From JBEIFW01 sp046081125 (lineage in GTDB: Bacteria > Actinomycetota > Acidimicrobiia > Acidimicrobiales > Ilumatobacteraceae), in the NCBI GenBank assembly GCA_046081125.1, contig JBJTVH010000032.1:5296-69295 (forward strand): DNA of 64,000 nt. Reading direction: 5' to 3'. A model generated the notes under the pieces. The model saw only the letters and a list, made by a program, of their open reading frames with translations, had not been told where the DNA came from and did no database searches. The number at the start of each line of letters is the position of its first letter. Position 1 is the stretch's first letter. The translations under genes were made by a program, and so were the position numbers. This document shows positions 1-7,171 of the stretch, piece after piece.

Positions 1-518
1 TTGGGCCAGCCGACGTTCCAGGCGTTGTCGAGGGAGTCGAAGAAGTCGGCGGCGAAATCGGCCGATCGCGGGTCGCTCATGGCCCGCATCGGCACCTGGC
101 GCAGGTCGGCGCCGGCGAACAGCGGCCCGTAGATGTGGATCGGGTAGCTCGGCGAGGGCACGATCGCGGCGTCGCCCGACTGCAGCAGCACCCACATCAG
201 GTGACTGAAGGCCTCCTTGGAGCCGATCGCGTTGGTGATCTCGACCTCAGGGTCGAGCTCGACACCCCACTTGCGGGCGTAGAGCGCCGCGACCGCTTCC
301 CGGAGCTTGGGCAACCCGCGCGACAGCGAGTACCGGTGGTTACGGGCGATCTGCGCGGCCTCGGCCAGCTTCTCGACCGCGATCTGCGGCGAGGGGAGAT
401 CCGGGTTCCCGAAGCCGAGGTCGATCACGTCCACCCCGGCGCGGCGTGCCTCGATCTTCAGGTTGTTGATGATCGTGAACACGTACGGGGGCAGATTGGT
501 GATCCGGCGGAACTCCAT
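1..518 (-). CDS. Class I/II aminotransferase, N-terminal part (runs off left edge)
   Basis: Pyridoxal-phosphate aminotransferase, first 172 residues; the active-site lysine lies outside the window. Visible family marks are FGNPDLPSP (res 36-44), YSLSRGLPKLREA (63-75), the cofactor-phosphate loop NAIGSKEAF (96-104) and SPSYPIH (122-128). The pattern matches the alanine/LL-diaminopimelate transaminase group (AlaC/DapL type), which exchanges an amino group between glutamate and a keto acid in the cytoplasm. The exact substrate cannot be fixed from the N-terminus. The ATG lies 6 nt after a CATCGT hexamer and there is no Shine-Dalgarno, so the mRNA is probably leaderless. The gene diverges from ppa. 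Confidence 0.85.
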   Translation of the reverse strand, partial: MEFRRITNLPPYVFTIINNLKIEARRAGVDVIDLGFGNPDLPSPQIAVEKLAEAAQIARNHRYSLSRGLPKLREAVAALYARKWGVELDPEVEITNAIGSKEAFSHLMWVLLQSGDAAIVPSPSYPIHIYGPLFAGADLRQVPMRAMSDPRSADFAADFFDSLDNAWNVGWP

Positions 519-524
519 AGACCG

Positions 525-530
525 ACGATG
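525..530 (-). promoter_or_regulatory. Leaderless-type -10 hexamer of the aminotransferase
   Basis: CATCGT ends 6 nt before the ATG at 518, fitting the [T/C]ANNNT + 6-7 nt + start codon pattern that recurs across this window. Confidence 0.4.
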
Positions 531-571
531 GTACCGGGCGCCGGAGCCGTCAGCCGGTCCGTTGCGCGCGC

Positions 572-577
572 CACACT
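572..577 (+). promoter_or_regulatory. Leaderless-type -10 hexamer of ppa
   Basis: CACACT ends 6 nt before the ATG at 584. The GGAGG that follows is only one base from the ATG, too close to act as a normal ribosome binding site, which favours a leaderless start. Confidence 0.4.
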
Positions 578-583
578 GGAGGC

Positions 584-1090
584 ATGGAACGGAACCCGCG
601 TGAGGGCTGCATCCACGTCGTCGTCGAGATCCCCCGGGGGAGCCGCAACAAGTACGAGATCGACCACGACACCGGCCGGGTGTTCCTGGACCGTCGGCTG
701 TTCTCGGCCACGGTGTATCCCGCGGACTACGGGTTCATCCCCGACACCCTCGGCGAGGACGGCGACCCGCTCGACGCCCTCGTGCTGCTCGACGACCCGA
801 CGTTCCCGGGCGTATGGGTCGAGGCGAAGCCCGTCGGGGTGCTGTGGATGCGCGACGAGAAGGGACCCGACGCGAAGATCCTCTGCGTCCCGCCCAACGA
901 ACCGCGCTGGGACCGGGTGACCGACCTGCGCGACCTGCCCGAGGAGCTCCTCGAGGAGATCAAGCACTTCTTCGACGTCTACAAGATGCTCGAACCGGGC
1001 AAGCACTCCTCGACGGCCGGATTCGAGGGCCGCAAGGCGGCCTGGCGGGAGATCGAAGCGTCCCGGCAGCGTTACCAACTCGGCGCCTGA
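584..1090 (+). CDS. ppa: Inorganic pyrophosphatase
   Basis: Soluble family I pyrophosphatase that hydrolyses PPi to two phosphates and so pulls nucleotide, aminoacyl-tRNA and acyl-CoA synthesis forward. The 168-residue length is normal for the prokaryotic enzyme. EIPRGSRNKYEID (res 15-27) and the metal-binding DGDPLD (59-64, with D59, D61 and D64) are the family signature, and DEKGPDAKI supplies the later aspartates and lysine. Cytoplasmic and probably monocistronic: it diverges from an aminotransferase and converges on the ROK kinase gene 29 bp downstream. All expected catalytic acidic residues appear present. Confidence 0.95.
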   Translation: MERNPREGCIHVVVEIPRGSRNKYEIDHDTGRVFLDRRLFSATVYPADYGFIPDTLGEDGDPLDALVLLDDPTFPGVWVEAKPVGVLWMRDEKGPDAKILCVPPNEPRWDRVTDLRDLPEELLEEIKHFFDVYKMLEPGKHSSTAGFEGRKAAWREIEASRQRYQLGA

Positions 1091-1119
1091 CCGGCCCGTA
1101 CGGCGGTCGCCGGTCGTCG

Positions 1120-2079
1120 TCAGGGCCGCACGGCCGGGTCGCCGGCGGCGGCCAGCGCGGCGCCGATCGCGCCGGCCCGCTCCCCGAGCAGCGCCGCTCG
1201 CAGGCTCGGGAGCGGCCGATGGGCCGAGCCATAGAGCAGCCCGGGCAGCTCGGCCTCGACCGCCGGCAGGAACCACTCGGCGGCGCCGACGAGGCCACCG
1301 CCGAGCACGACGACCTCCGGGTCGAGCACGTTGACGAGGTTCACCACGCCGAGGGCCACCCACCGGGCCAGTTCGCCGAGCGCGGCCCGAGCGCGGCCGT
1401 CACCCGCGGCGGCCGCGGCGACGACGTCCTCGCCACGTAGCGCGCGTCCGCCCGGCGCAGCCAGCCCGGCCTCGGTCCCGAACCGGGCCAGCGCCGACCC
1501 CGACGCGTACCGCTCCCAGCAGCCGCGCTGCCCGCACACGCACGGCTCACCGCCGGCGACGACGACGGCATGGCCGGGTTCGCCCGCGAACCCGTTGCAG
1601 CCCAGCAACAACCGACCGCCGGTGACGAACCCGGCGCCGATCCCGGTTCCCAGGGTGACCACCGCCGCGTCGTCGGCGCCCACCGCTGCGCCGCCACGCC
1701 ATTCCGCCAGCGCAGCGGCCGTCGCGTCGTTGAGCACGGCGAGGCGCACCCCGGCGCCGAACCGGCGGCGCAGATCGCCGGCCACGTCCCACTCGAGCGT
1801 GCCCGGCAGGTTCGGCCCCATTCGCAACACCCCGGCCCGGGTGACGAGACCGGCCACGCCGACCCCGACCGCCTGTGGGCGGCGGACGCCGAGACCGTCG
1901 AGCACCTCGTCGACCGCAGCGCCGAGCGCCTCGGCGCCGCATGGGGTGGGCACCCGATGCTCGGCGATCACCCACCCGTCGGCGCCGAGCAGCACGCCGA
2001 GCGCTTTGGTGCCCCCGATGTCGATGCCGACGATGCCTGCGCCCCGCTCGGTGCCCGCGGCGAGATCCGGGGCGCTCAC
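1120..2079 (-). CDS. ROK-family sugar kinase (glucokinase-like)
   Basis: Predicted ATP-dependent sugar kinase of the ROK family, most likely glucokinase. The ATP-binding DIGGTK sits at res 20-25, the catalytic aspartate is in NDAT (D118), and the ROK zinc motif is complete: H170 with C180, C182 and C187 in GEPCVCGQRGC. At 319 residues with no helix-turn-helix before the kinase fold, it is an enzyme rather than a NagC-type repressor. The GTG start overlaps the stop of the upstream 87-residue gene by 4 bp (GTGA), so the two are translationally coupled. It is the last gene of the long minus-strand run that begins at queG. Other hexoses remain possible substrates. Confidence 0.85.
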   Translation of the reverse strand: MSAPDLAAGTERGAGIVGIDIGGTKALGVLLGADGWVIAEHRVPTPCGAEALGAAVDEVLDGLGVRRPQAVGVGVAGLVTRAGVLRMGPNLPGTLEWDVAGDLRRRFGAGVRLAVLNDATAAALAEWRGGAAVGADDAAVVTLGTGIGAGFVTGGRLLLGCNGFAGEPGHAVVVAGGEPCVCGQRGCWERYASGSALARFGTEAGLAAPGGRALRGEDVVAAAAAGDGRARAALGELARWVALGVVNLVNVLDPEVVVLGGGLVGAAEWFLPAVEAELPGLLYGSAHRPLPSLRAALLGERAGAIGAALAAAGDPAVRP

Positions 2080-2339
2080 CCGAGGTCGATCCGTTCGACG
2101 GGCGGCTCGCCGGGGGCCGGTGGCGCGCCCGTCGCGCTCCCGGCCCGACCGGGGGCGGCCAGGAACGCCTCCCCCATCACCTTGAGCATCCCGGTGACCC
2201 CGCCGGCCACCGACCGCAGCGTCCCGGGGTCGCGCACGATGGCCTCGGCCGCGTCCAGGAACGACCGGGCCGCACCGATCAGCTCGACGGCCGCCTGCTG
2301 CAGCGCATCGCTCGGGGTGCCGTCCGCAGGCTCGGGCAT
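2076..2339 (-). CDS. Small hypothetical protein upstream of the ROK kinase
   Basis: Unrecognised 87-residue protein. It has an acidic, Ala-rich helical N-terminal half (about res 12-40) and a Pro/Gly-rich tail, with no signal peptide, membrane segment or cysteine. Its stop overlaps the GTG of the ROK kinase, and it starts 8 nt after a TAGCAT hexamer (2348-2353), so it may be the first gene of a two-gene unit downstream of a repeat-filled gap. The coupling suggests co-expression with the sugar kinase; function unknown. Confidence 0.6.
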   Translation of the reverse strand: MPEPADGTPSDALQQAAVELIGAARSFLDAAEAIVRDPGTLRSVAGGVTGMLKVMGEAFLAAPGRAGSATGAPPAPGEPPVERIDLG

Positions 2340-2358
2340 GGACGGCGATGCTAGGGCC

Positions 2359-2434
2359 CGCCGGGGCGATCGGCGCTCCCGCCGGGGCGATCGGCGCTCA
2401 CGCCGGAGCGATCGGCGCTCACGCCGGAGCGAAG
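2359..2434. repeat. 21-bp tandem repeat, three copies and a part, over a gene end
   Basis: Units at 2359-2379, 2380-2400 and 2401-2421, plus a partial fourth, are near-identical (core GCGATCGGCGCTC). The third copy contains the TGA stop of the ArsA-like gene (2419-2421), and since 21 is a multiple of three the frame and stop codon are repeated. It looks like slippage amplification of the gene's 3' end. Confidence 0.8.
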
Positions 2435-3618
2435 CGCACCTGCAGCCGACCGTCGCGCACCGTGCCGCCGAGCACCGGGCGCCCGGCCAGCTGATCGGGG
2501 AGCACGACCGCCCGCCGGTACGGGCCGACCGTGATCACCAGTTCGTCACCCCTGCGGGCGAGCTCGACGGCACCTCGCTCGGCGAAGCCGAGATCGACGT
2601 CGAGCACCGTTGCGCCGTCCTCGACCGAGAGGCGCAGGCGGTCCGCGGCATGGAGCCGCTCAGCGGGCCGCCGCCGGCCGTAGACCTCGCGGGCGAATCG
2701 CCGCAACGCCGGGACCCCCACCGGCTCGTCGTCGCCGAGCGCCGCTCGCAGCACCGGCACCGGGGCGAACCCCTCCGCGAGCACGGTCAGCTGCTCGGCT
2801 TCACGTCGCCGCCAGCGGTCGAAGAACGGATCGACCACCCGGTCCGGCAGGAGGCGGTTGGCGACGACCGCATCGACGTGGAGCCCGAACAGCGCCAGGT
2901 ACGTCGCCGTGCGGCGCGTCTCGGCGACGACGACCTTCTCGGCGGTGGTGACCAGGCGCACCGAGGTGCGCTCGCCGTCGGTGAGCACGTCGCGCAAGGT
3001 CGTGAGGTCCTGCTGTAGGCGGCCCAGCGCATCCCACACCCCGGCACCGGCGACCGGCACGCCGGTGAGCGCCCGGGCAGCCGGCGCGAGGACCGCGCCG
3101 ACCCGTCGGCCGACGGGCAGCACCCGGTCCATCCACCACGTCAGGACCTCCGGCAGCGACAGCAGGCGCATCGTCTCCGCCGTCGGGGCGCAGTCGACCA
3201 CCACGAGGTCCCAACGCCCGGAGCCGAGCTCGTCGGCGACGCCGGTGAGGGCGAGCAGTTCCTCGGCCCCGGGCAACACCGTCAGCTCCTCGGCACCGAG
3301 CGTGGACGCGCCCGCCCAGTGCAGCAACTCGGCCAGGTAGCCCCGCAGCACCGCCCACCGGCGCTCGAGGCGCAGCCGCGCGTCGAGCTGCTGCGCGTGC
3401 AGCACGGATCCGATCGCGGTCGGCTCGTCGCCGATCGGACGGCCGAGCACATCGGCGAGCGAGTGCGCCGGGTCGGTCGACACCACCAGCGTCCGTCGGC
3501 CCTGCTCGGCGGCGCGCGCTGCGGTCGCAGCCGCAACCGTGGTCTTGCCCACCCCACCCTTGCCGGTCACGACGACGAGCCGTGCCGGGGAGACACCGTC
3601 CGAGCTCGCCGCGGTCAT
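2419..3618 (-). CDS. ArsA/Get3-like ATPase with C-terminal HSP20-like domain
   Basis: P-loop ATPase of the ArsA/GET3 family, 399 residues. The deviant Walker A GKGGVGKTT is at res 19-27, the switch STDPAHSL at 48-55, and DCAPTAET near 145 is the family signature. The last ~75 residues (from about 325) read as the beta-rich ArsA_HSP20-type domain common in actinobacterial homologues. The only cysteine I see is in DCAPTAET, so the arsenite-binding cysteines of true ArsA are absent and a role in metalloid export is unlikely. Neighbours are an SRPBCC lipid-binding-type protein 13 bp upstream and a glycosyltransferase. The client or cargo is unknown. Confidence 0.85.
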   Translation of the reverse strand: MTAASSDGVSPARLVVVTGKGGVGKTTVAAATAARAAEQGRRTLVVSTDPAHSLADVLGRPIGDEPTAIGSVLHAQQLDARLRLERRWAVLRGYLAELLHWAGASTLGAEELTVLPGAEELLALTGVADELGSGRWDLVVVDCAPTAETMRLLSLPEVLTWWMDRVLPVGRRVGAVLAPAARALTGVPVAGAGVWDALGRLQQDLTTLRDVLTDGERTSVRLVTTAEKVVVAETRRTATYLALFGLHVDAVVANRLLPDRVVDPFFDRWRRREAEQLTVLAEGFAPVPVLRAALGDDEPVGVPALRRFAREVYGRRRPAERLHAADRLRLSVEDGATVLDVDLGFAERGAVELARRGDELVITVGPYRRAVVLPDQLAGRPVLGGTVRDGRLQVRFAPA

Positions 3619-3631
3619 CGCCGTGGCCCGG

Positions 3632-4069
3632 TCAGTGCTCGACGCGAGCCTTGAGCTCCCGGAGCGTGTTCAGGATCCGCACCTCGGCCCGGCGCTTCAC
3701 GAACCCGGGCAAGGGCACCACGAGCTCGATCGCAAGGTTGTACGTCACGTCGGTGGCTCCCGGCGTGGCCGAGGCGACGAAGTCGTAGCTCCCGTCGATC
3801 GCCCGCATGATGTCGCCGCGCACGAGCTTCCAGCTCAACCGTTCCGGCGCCGCCGAATAGTCGTAGTGGAGCGTGTAGTGGGTGCTGCGGCCCAGGGCGC
3901 TGGCCCGGAACTCGACCTCGACCGCTCGGCCCGCGTCGTCGCGCTGGCGCACGATCGCTTCCTTCACGTCGCTGGCCCACTCGGGGTAGCGCTCGAACTC
4001 CGTCGCCACCTCGAAACAGCGCTGCGGGGTTCCTGCGATCGTGGTGGTGTCCGTCGCCGACTCGGCCAT
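3632..4069 (-). CDS. SRPBCC (polyketide cyclase/START-like) protein
   Basis: Single-domain SRPBCC (Bet v 1-like) protein, about 145 residues, a fold that holds a hydrophobic ligand in a deep cavity. It shows the usual order: an early helix after TPQRCFEVATEFERYPEW, repeated beta strands, and a long C-terminal helix (FVKRRAEVRILNTLRELK). No catalytic residues can be assigned. I chose the ATG at 4069 because CAGAAT lies 7 nt before it; the ATG at 4078, three codons upstream, is the alternative. It lies 13 bp ahead of the ArsA-like ATPase, suggesting that the pair acts on the same hydrophobic client or lipid. Confidence 0.8.
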   Translation of the reverse strand: MAESATDTTTIAGTPQRCFEVATEFERYPEWASDVKEAIVRQRDDAGRAVEVEFRASALGRSTHYTLHYDYSAAPERLSWKLVRGDIMRAIDGSYDFVASATPGATDVTYNLAIELVVPLPGFVKRRAEVRILNTLRELKARVEH

Positions 4070-4076
4070 GGGCTGC

Positions 4077-4082
4077 ATTCTG
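4077..4082 (-). promoter_or_regulatory. Leaderless-type -10 hexamer deciding the SRPBCC start
   Basis: CAGAAT ends 7 nt before the ATG at 4069 and overlaps the alternative ATG at 4078, so it favours the shorter protein. Confidence 0.35.
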
Positions 4083-4109
4083 ACCCATCGGCACCGTCAG
4101 CGGCGGTCT

Positions 4110-4643
4110 TCACGACGACCGAGGTCGGCCGGAGGCTGGCCGGGCGCCCCGCACGACCCTCGGCGGGAACCGTCCGTGGCGCGCCGCCCACAGGCCGTTG
4201 ATGCCGATCCCGACCATCGGGGCGAGCGTCCCGAAGGCCAAGGTGGTGAACGGCCGGACCGACGCACCGGCGACCGACACGGCCACCTGCACGGCCAAAG
4301 CCCCGTTGCAGAGCGCCTTCACCCGCTTCGGGGCGACCGGGCCCGCCAGGAAGTACAGCCCGCCGATCCCGATCGCGTCGGTGCGGGACCGCTGAACGGC
4401 GATCGCGTACGCCCACAGGAACGCGACGCAGCCTGCGGCGAACAGCACGAGGGCGACACCGACCCCCACGTAGCGCACGTCGCCCAGAAGCGCAGCGGAC
4501 ACGGCGGTCGACGCCGCCAGCACGGCCGTCGCCGCCCAGTCGAGGCGAACCAGGCCCGCCCCGGCGCCATCCCAGACCGCGGTCGGCGCGGGGGCCGAGG
4601 GGTTCGCATCGGGGTCCTGCGGGGTTTCGGGGGTGTCGGTCAT
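4110..4643 (-). CDS. Hypothetical four-helix membrane protein
   Basis: Unrecognised 177-residue membrane protein. An acidic, Pro-rich cytoplasmic-type N-terminus (about 30 residues) is followed by four hydrophobic segments, roughly res 35-55, 60-85, 110-128 and 132-152, and a basic C-terminal tail rich in Arg and Pro. Its ATG overlaps the stop of the upstream glycosyltransferase by 4 bp (ATGA), so it is translated with it. It could be a partner of the glycosyltransferase at the membrane, but no motif proves this. Confidence 0.7.
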   Translation of the reverse strand: MTDTPETPQDPDANPSAPAPTAVWDGAGAGLVRLDWAATAVLAASTAVSAALLGDVRYVGVGVALVLFAAGCVAFLWAYAIAVQRSRTDAIGIGGLYFLAGPVAPKRVKALCNGALAVQVAVSVAGASVRPFTTLAFGTLAPMVGIGINGLWAARHGRFPPRVVRGARPASGRPRSS

Positions 4644-5770
4644 CGACCCTCCTCGGTGCGAGCGATGGCAGCGGCGAGCCGGTCCACGAGCACGCCGTAG
4701 CCGAACTGCGCCTCGGCCCGGGCGCGCGAGGCCTCGCCCATGCGCCGGCGCAGCGCCGGGTCGTCGACCAGCCGGGCGAGGGCCGCCGTGACGGCCTCGA
4801 CGTCGTCGGGCGCGTCGACGACGAGACCCGTCTCACCGTGAGCGACCGCCTCGGCCGCCCCGCCGGACGCCCCGGCGACCTGCGGGGTGCCTGCGGCGGC
4901 GGCTTCGACGAACACGATGCCGAAGCCCTCCTGCTCGAGGCCGCCCCAGCGGGTCCGGCAGAGCATCGCGAACACGTCGGCCGACGCGTACAGGTCGGCG
5001 AGGTCGGCGACGGGGATGCGCCCGAGGAACCGGACCGGCGCCCCGGTGGCGCGCGCCAGGCGTTCGAGGCGCGGGCGGTCGCGCCCGTCGCCCGAGATCA
5101 CCCCGATCAGGCCGGGTCGGCTCGGGGCGAGCCGGGCGAGCGCCTCGATCACGACGTCGAACCCCTTGCGGGGCACGAGCCGGCTGGCGCCGTGCACGAT
5201 GACGGCGTCCTCGGGCAGGCCGAGCCGGCGGCGCACCGCCCGGCGGTCGTCGTCGCCGAGCGGGCGGAACCGGTCGGTGTCGACGCCCGGTGGGACGATC
5301 ACGGTGGGCAGGGTCCGCCCGGCAGCGTGCTCGGCCTCGGCGGCCGGGTAGCCCCCTGCCGCGACGACCAGGCGGGCGCCGCGCAGCACCCGGCCGAGCA
5401 CCTGCCGGCTCACCGGGAGCCGGCCGGGGACGGTCACCTCGGCGCCGTGCAGCACGACCCCGTAAGGGATCCGCAACCACGGTCCGATCGCGCCGAGCGG
5501 CACGGCCGGGTCGAGCAGCACGAGGCGGGCGCCGTAGGTGGCAGCTACCCGCTCGACCCGCCGGGCCAGCCACGGGTACGGCAGCAGCACCGGCTCGGGC
5601 GACCGCTGCACCGGGAACGGCTGTGCCGCGTCCCAGGCCCGATCCCCCTTGTACGGGGTGGTGTAGACGGCGAAGGAGTCTGCCGGCAAGCGCCGCCAGA
5701 GCTCCCAGAGCATGTGCTGGATGCCGCCGATCTTGGGCGGGAAGTCGTTCGTGACGAGCAGGTGGGTCAC
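4640..5770 (-). CDS. GT4-family glycosyltransferase (PimB-like)
   Basis: Retaining GT-B glycosyltransferase of family GT4, 376 residues. The N-terminal acceptor domain opens with NDFPPKIGGIQ (res 8-18), as in actinobacterial mannosyltransferases of the PimB/MgtA type. The donor domain carries the RLVPRKGFD segment and the EGFGIVFVEAAA motif with the two conserved glutamates. It probably transfers a hexose from a nucleotide sugar to a lipid or polysaccharide acceptor on the inner face of the membrane. The GTG start overlaps the queG stop by 4 bp (GTGA); the frame stays open 53 codons further upstream but that part is Arg/Pro-rich and not protein-like. Donor and acceptor are not determined. Confidence 0.85.
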   Translation of the reverse strand: MTHLLVTNDFPPKIGGIQHMLWELWRRLPADSFAVYTTPYKGDRAWDAAQPFPVQRSPEPVLLPYPWLARRVERVAATYGARLVLLDPAVPLGAIGPWLRIPYGVVLHGAEVTVPGRLPVSRQVLGRVLRGARLVVAAGGYPAAEAEHAAGRTLPTVIVPPGVDTDRFRPLGDDDRRAVRRRLGLPEDAVIVHGASRLVPRKGFDVVIEALARLAPSRPGLIGVISGDGRDRPRLERLARATGAPVRFLGRIPVADLADLYASADVFAMLCRTRWGGLEQEGFGIVFVEAAAAGTPQVAGASGGAAEAVAHGETGLVVDAPDDVEAVTAALARLVDDPALRRRMGEASRARAEAQFGYGVLVDRLAAAIARTEEGR

Positions 5771-6837
5771 CTGGCGACCGCCAGGCCGAGCCGGTCCGCA
5801 GTCCAGGCCGCCTGCTCGCGCAGCACCGGGTGGTCGTGGTCGGCGTATCGGCGCACCACGGCGGCGACGGCCGGATCCTGACCGTCGCCGGTGTTGCCCA
5901 GGATGATCAAGGCGTTGCGGCGCAACCACGTCGGGTCGCGCTCGGCGAGGTACCAGCGGCCGTGGCGCTCGAGCAGTTCGTCATCGGTTGCGTCGAGCAG
6001 TTCGACGAGCGGCACCCAGGCCCGAGCGCCGGGCACAGGGCGCCGCTCGGCCAAGCGCAGGTTCGGCGGGCACACCTCCTGGCAGTCGTCGCAGCCGTAG
6101 AGTCGGTCGCCGAGCGCGACGCGGTGCTCGAGCGGGAACGGGCCGGGCTTTTGCAGCAACCACGACAGGCACCGGCGAGCGTCGACGACGCCGGGGGCGA
6201 CGATCGCGGCGGTCGGGCAGGCCTCGGCGCACCGCCGGCACGGTCCGCACCCGTCGGGCACCGGCGCCCGGGCGACCGGCAGCGCCGCGGTGGTGACCAC
6301 GGCGCCCAGCACGAACCACGACCCGGCTCCGGGCACGAGGAGGTTGGCGTTCTTGCCGAACCAGCCGATGCCTGCGCGATGGGCGATCTCGCGGTCGACG
6401 ATCGAGTTGTCGTCGGCGAAGGCGACCGCCTTGTGGCCGGCGGCCCGCAGGTGACGCGCCATCGCCCACAGCGCCTCGCGCAGCGGGGCGTAGTGCTCCA
6501 CCCAGGCGTAGCGGGCGACCCGCCCCGAAGGGCCCACCGGACGGGGTGGTTCGTCGCCGAGGTACCGGCGGGCCCCGACGACCACCGAGCGGGCGCCGGC
6601 CACGGCCTGACCGGGGTCGGTCGAGCGTTCGGGGTTCTTGTAGGTGAACGCCATGGTGTCGGCCAGGCCGGCCGCGGCCCGATCGTGCAGCGCAGCCCGC
6701 GCCCGCAGCAGCGGATCGGCCGGGGCCACGCCCACGACGTCGAGCCCGGCGGCGAGGCCGACGACCCGAACCGCCTCCCCCAGCGCCGTGTCCCCTGGCG
6801 CAGCGTCGGTTGCCCGTTCGGTGGCAGCGTCCGGCAC
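5767..6837 (-). CDS. queG: Epoxyqueuosine reductase
   Basis: Cobalamin- and iron-sulfur-dependent enzyme of the last step of queuosine synthesis, reducing epoxyqueuosine to queuosine in tRNA. Two [4Fe-4S] sites are visible: CGPCRRCAEACP and, ~45 residues later, GCDDCQEVCP, with an extra cysteine in ARRCLSW. The acidic pair in FADDNSIVDREIA matches the catalytic Asp region. The C-terminus has the HEAT-like segment (RRNALIILGNTG). The start at GTG 6837 is preferred because TACCGT ends 7 nt before it; GTG 6846 is the alternative and overlaps that hexamer. It heads the minus-strand run and is coupled to the glycosyltransferase by a 4-bp overlap. Confidence 0.9.
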   Translation of the reverse strand: MPDAATERATDAAPGDTALGEAVRVVGLAAGLDVVGVAPADPLLRARAALHDRAAAGLADTMAFTYKNPERSTDPGQAVAGARSVVVGARRYLGDEPPRPVGPSGRVARYAWVEHYAPLREALWAMARHLRAAGHKAVAFADDNSIVDREIAHRAGIGWFGKNANLLVPGAGSWFVLGAVVTTAALPVARAPVPDGCGPCRRCAEACPTAAIVAPGVVDARRCLSWLLQKPGPFPLEHRVALGDRLYGCDDCQEVCPPNLRLAERRPVPGARAWVPLVELLDATDDELLERHGRWYLAERDPTWLRRNALIILGNTGDGQDPAVAAVVRRYADHDHPVLREQAAWTADRLGLAVAR

Positions 6838-6844
6838 ACCCGGC

Positions 6845-6850
6845 ACGGTA
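6845..6850 (-). promoter_or_regulatory. Leaderless-type -10 hexamer of queG
   Basis: TACCGT ends 7 nt before GTG 6837. It would drive the queG-glycosyltransferase run. Confidence 0.4.
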
Positions 6851-6876
6851 GCGGTGCACCCTCCGGTGCGCCGCGG

Positions 6877-7092
6877 TCAACGTGCGGTGGCGCGGCGGTG
6901 GCGCAGGGCCGGCACCAGGCCGGCCTCGGCGAACAGCCGCACCGCCCGGGCCTCGGCCAGATCCAGCACGGCGCCGTCGATCGAGCGCTCGGAGCGATCG
7001 CACAGGAACGTGACGAGGCAGTCGTCGCAGGCGGACGTACGCCGCATCACGCAGGTGCCGCAATCGATCGTAAAGCTGGTGGAGGTGCTCAT
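6877..7092 (-). CDS. Cys-rich 71-residue protein
   Basis: Small unrecognised protein with five cysteines in 21 residues (C11, C14, C22, C25, C31; spacing C-x2-C-x7-C-x2-C-x5-C), then a helical C-terminal half ending in basic residues. The spacing suggests a zinc or iron-sulfur knuckle. The frame is open further upstream but the ATG at 7092 is preceded by GAAAGGG with a 7-nt spacer, an acceptable ribosome binding site, and the residues before it look non-coding. It diverges from a CaiB-type CoA-transferase. I do not know the function; a small regulator is one possibility, with no DNA-binding motif to support it. Confidence 0.65.
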   Translation of the reverse strand: MSTSTSFTIDCGTCVMRRTSACDDCLVTFLCDRSERSIDGAVLDLAEARAVRLFAEAGLVPALRHRRATAR

Positions 7093-7099
7093 GAGGATG

Positions 7100-7155
7100 C
7101 CCTTTCGGCAACGACTGGGGGTTCCGCCCGCCCGTCCACCAGCCTGCCGAAAGGG
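7100..7155. promoter_or_regulatory. Inverted repeat between divergent genes
   Basis: Perfect 11-bp arms CCCTTTCGGCA (7100-7110) and TGCCGAAAGGG (7145-7155), 34 nt apart, fill the gap between the Cys-rich gene and the CoA-transferase. Each arm also supplies a GAAAGGG ribosome-binding-like stretch to its own gene, so it may be an operator or paired 5' leaders. Confidence 0.5.
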
Positions 7156-7171
7156 TGCTACGAAGTTCTCC

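Noticed and set aside
1086..1124. CCTGAC/GTCAGG pairing around the convergent ppa and ROK kinase stops as a terminator.
   Set aside because: Only 6 bp with a 27-nt interval; too weak on its own.
2419..3618. Arsenite efflux ATPase ArsA.
   Set aside because: No arsenite-binding cysteines and no ArsB or ArsR nearby; kept as an ArsA/Get3-like ATPase.
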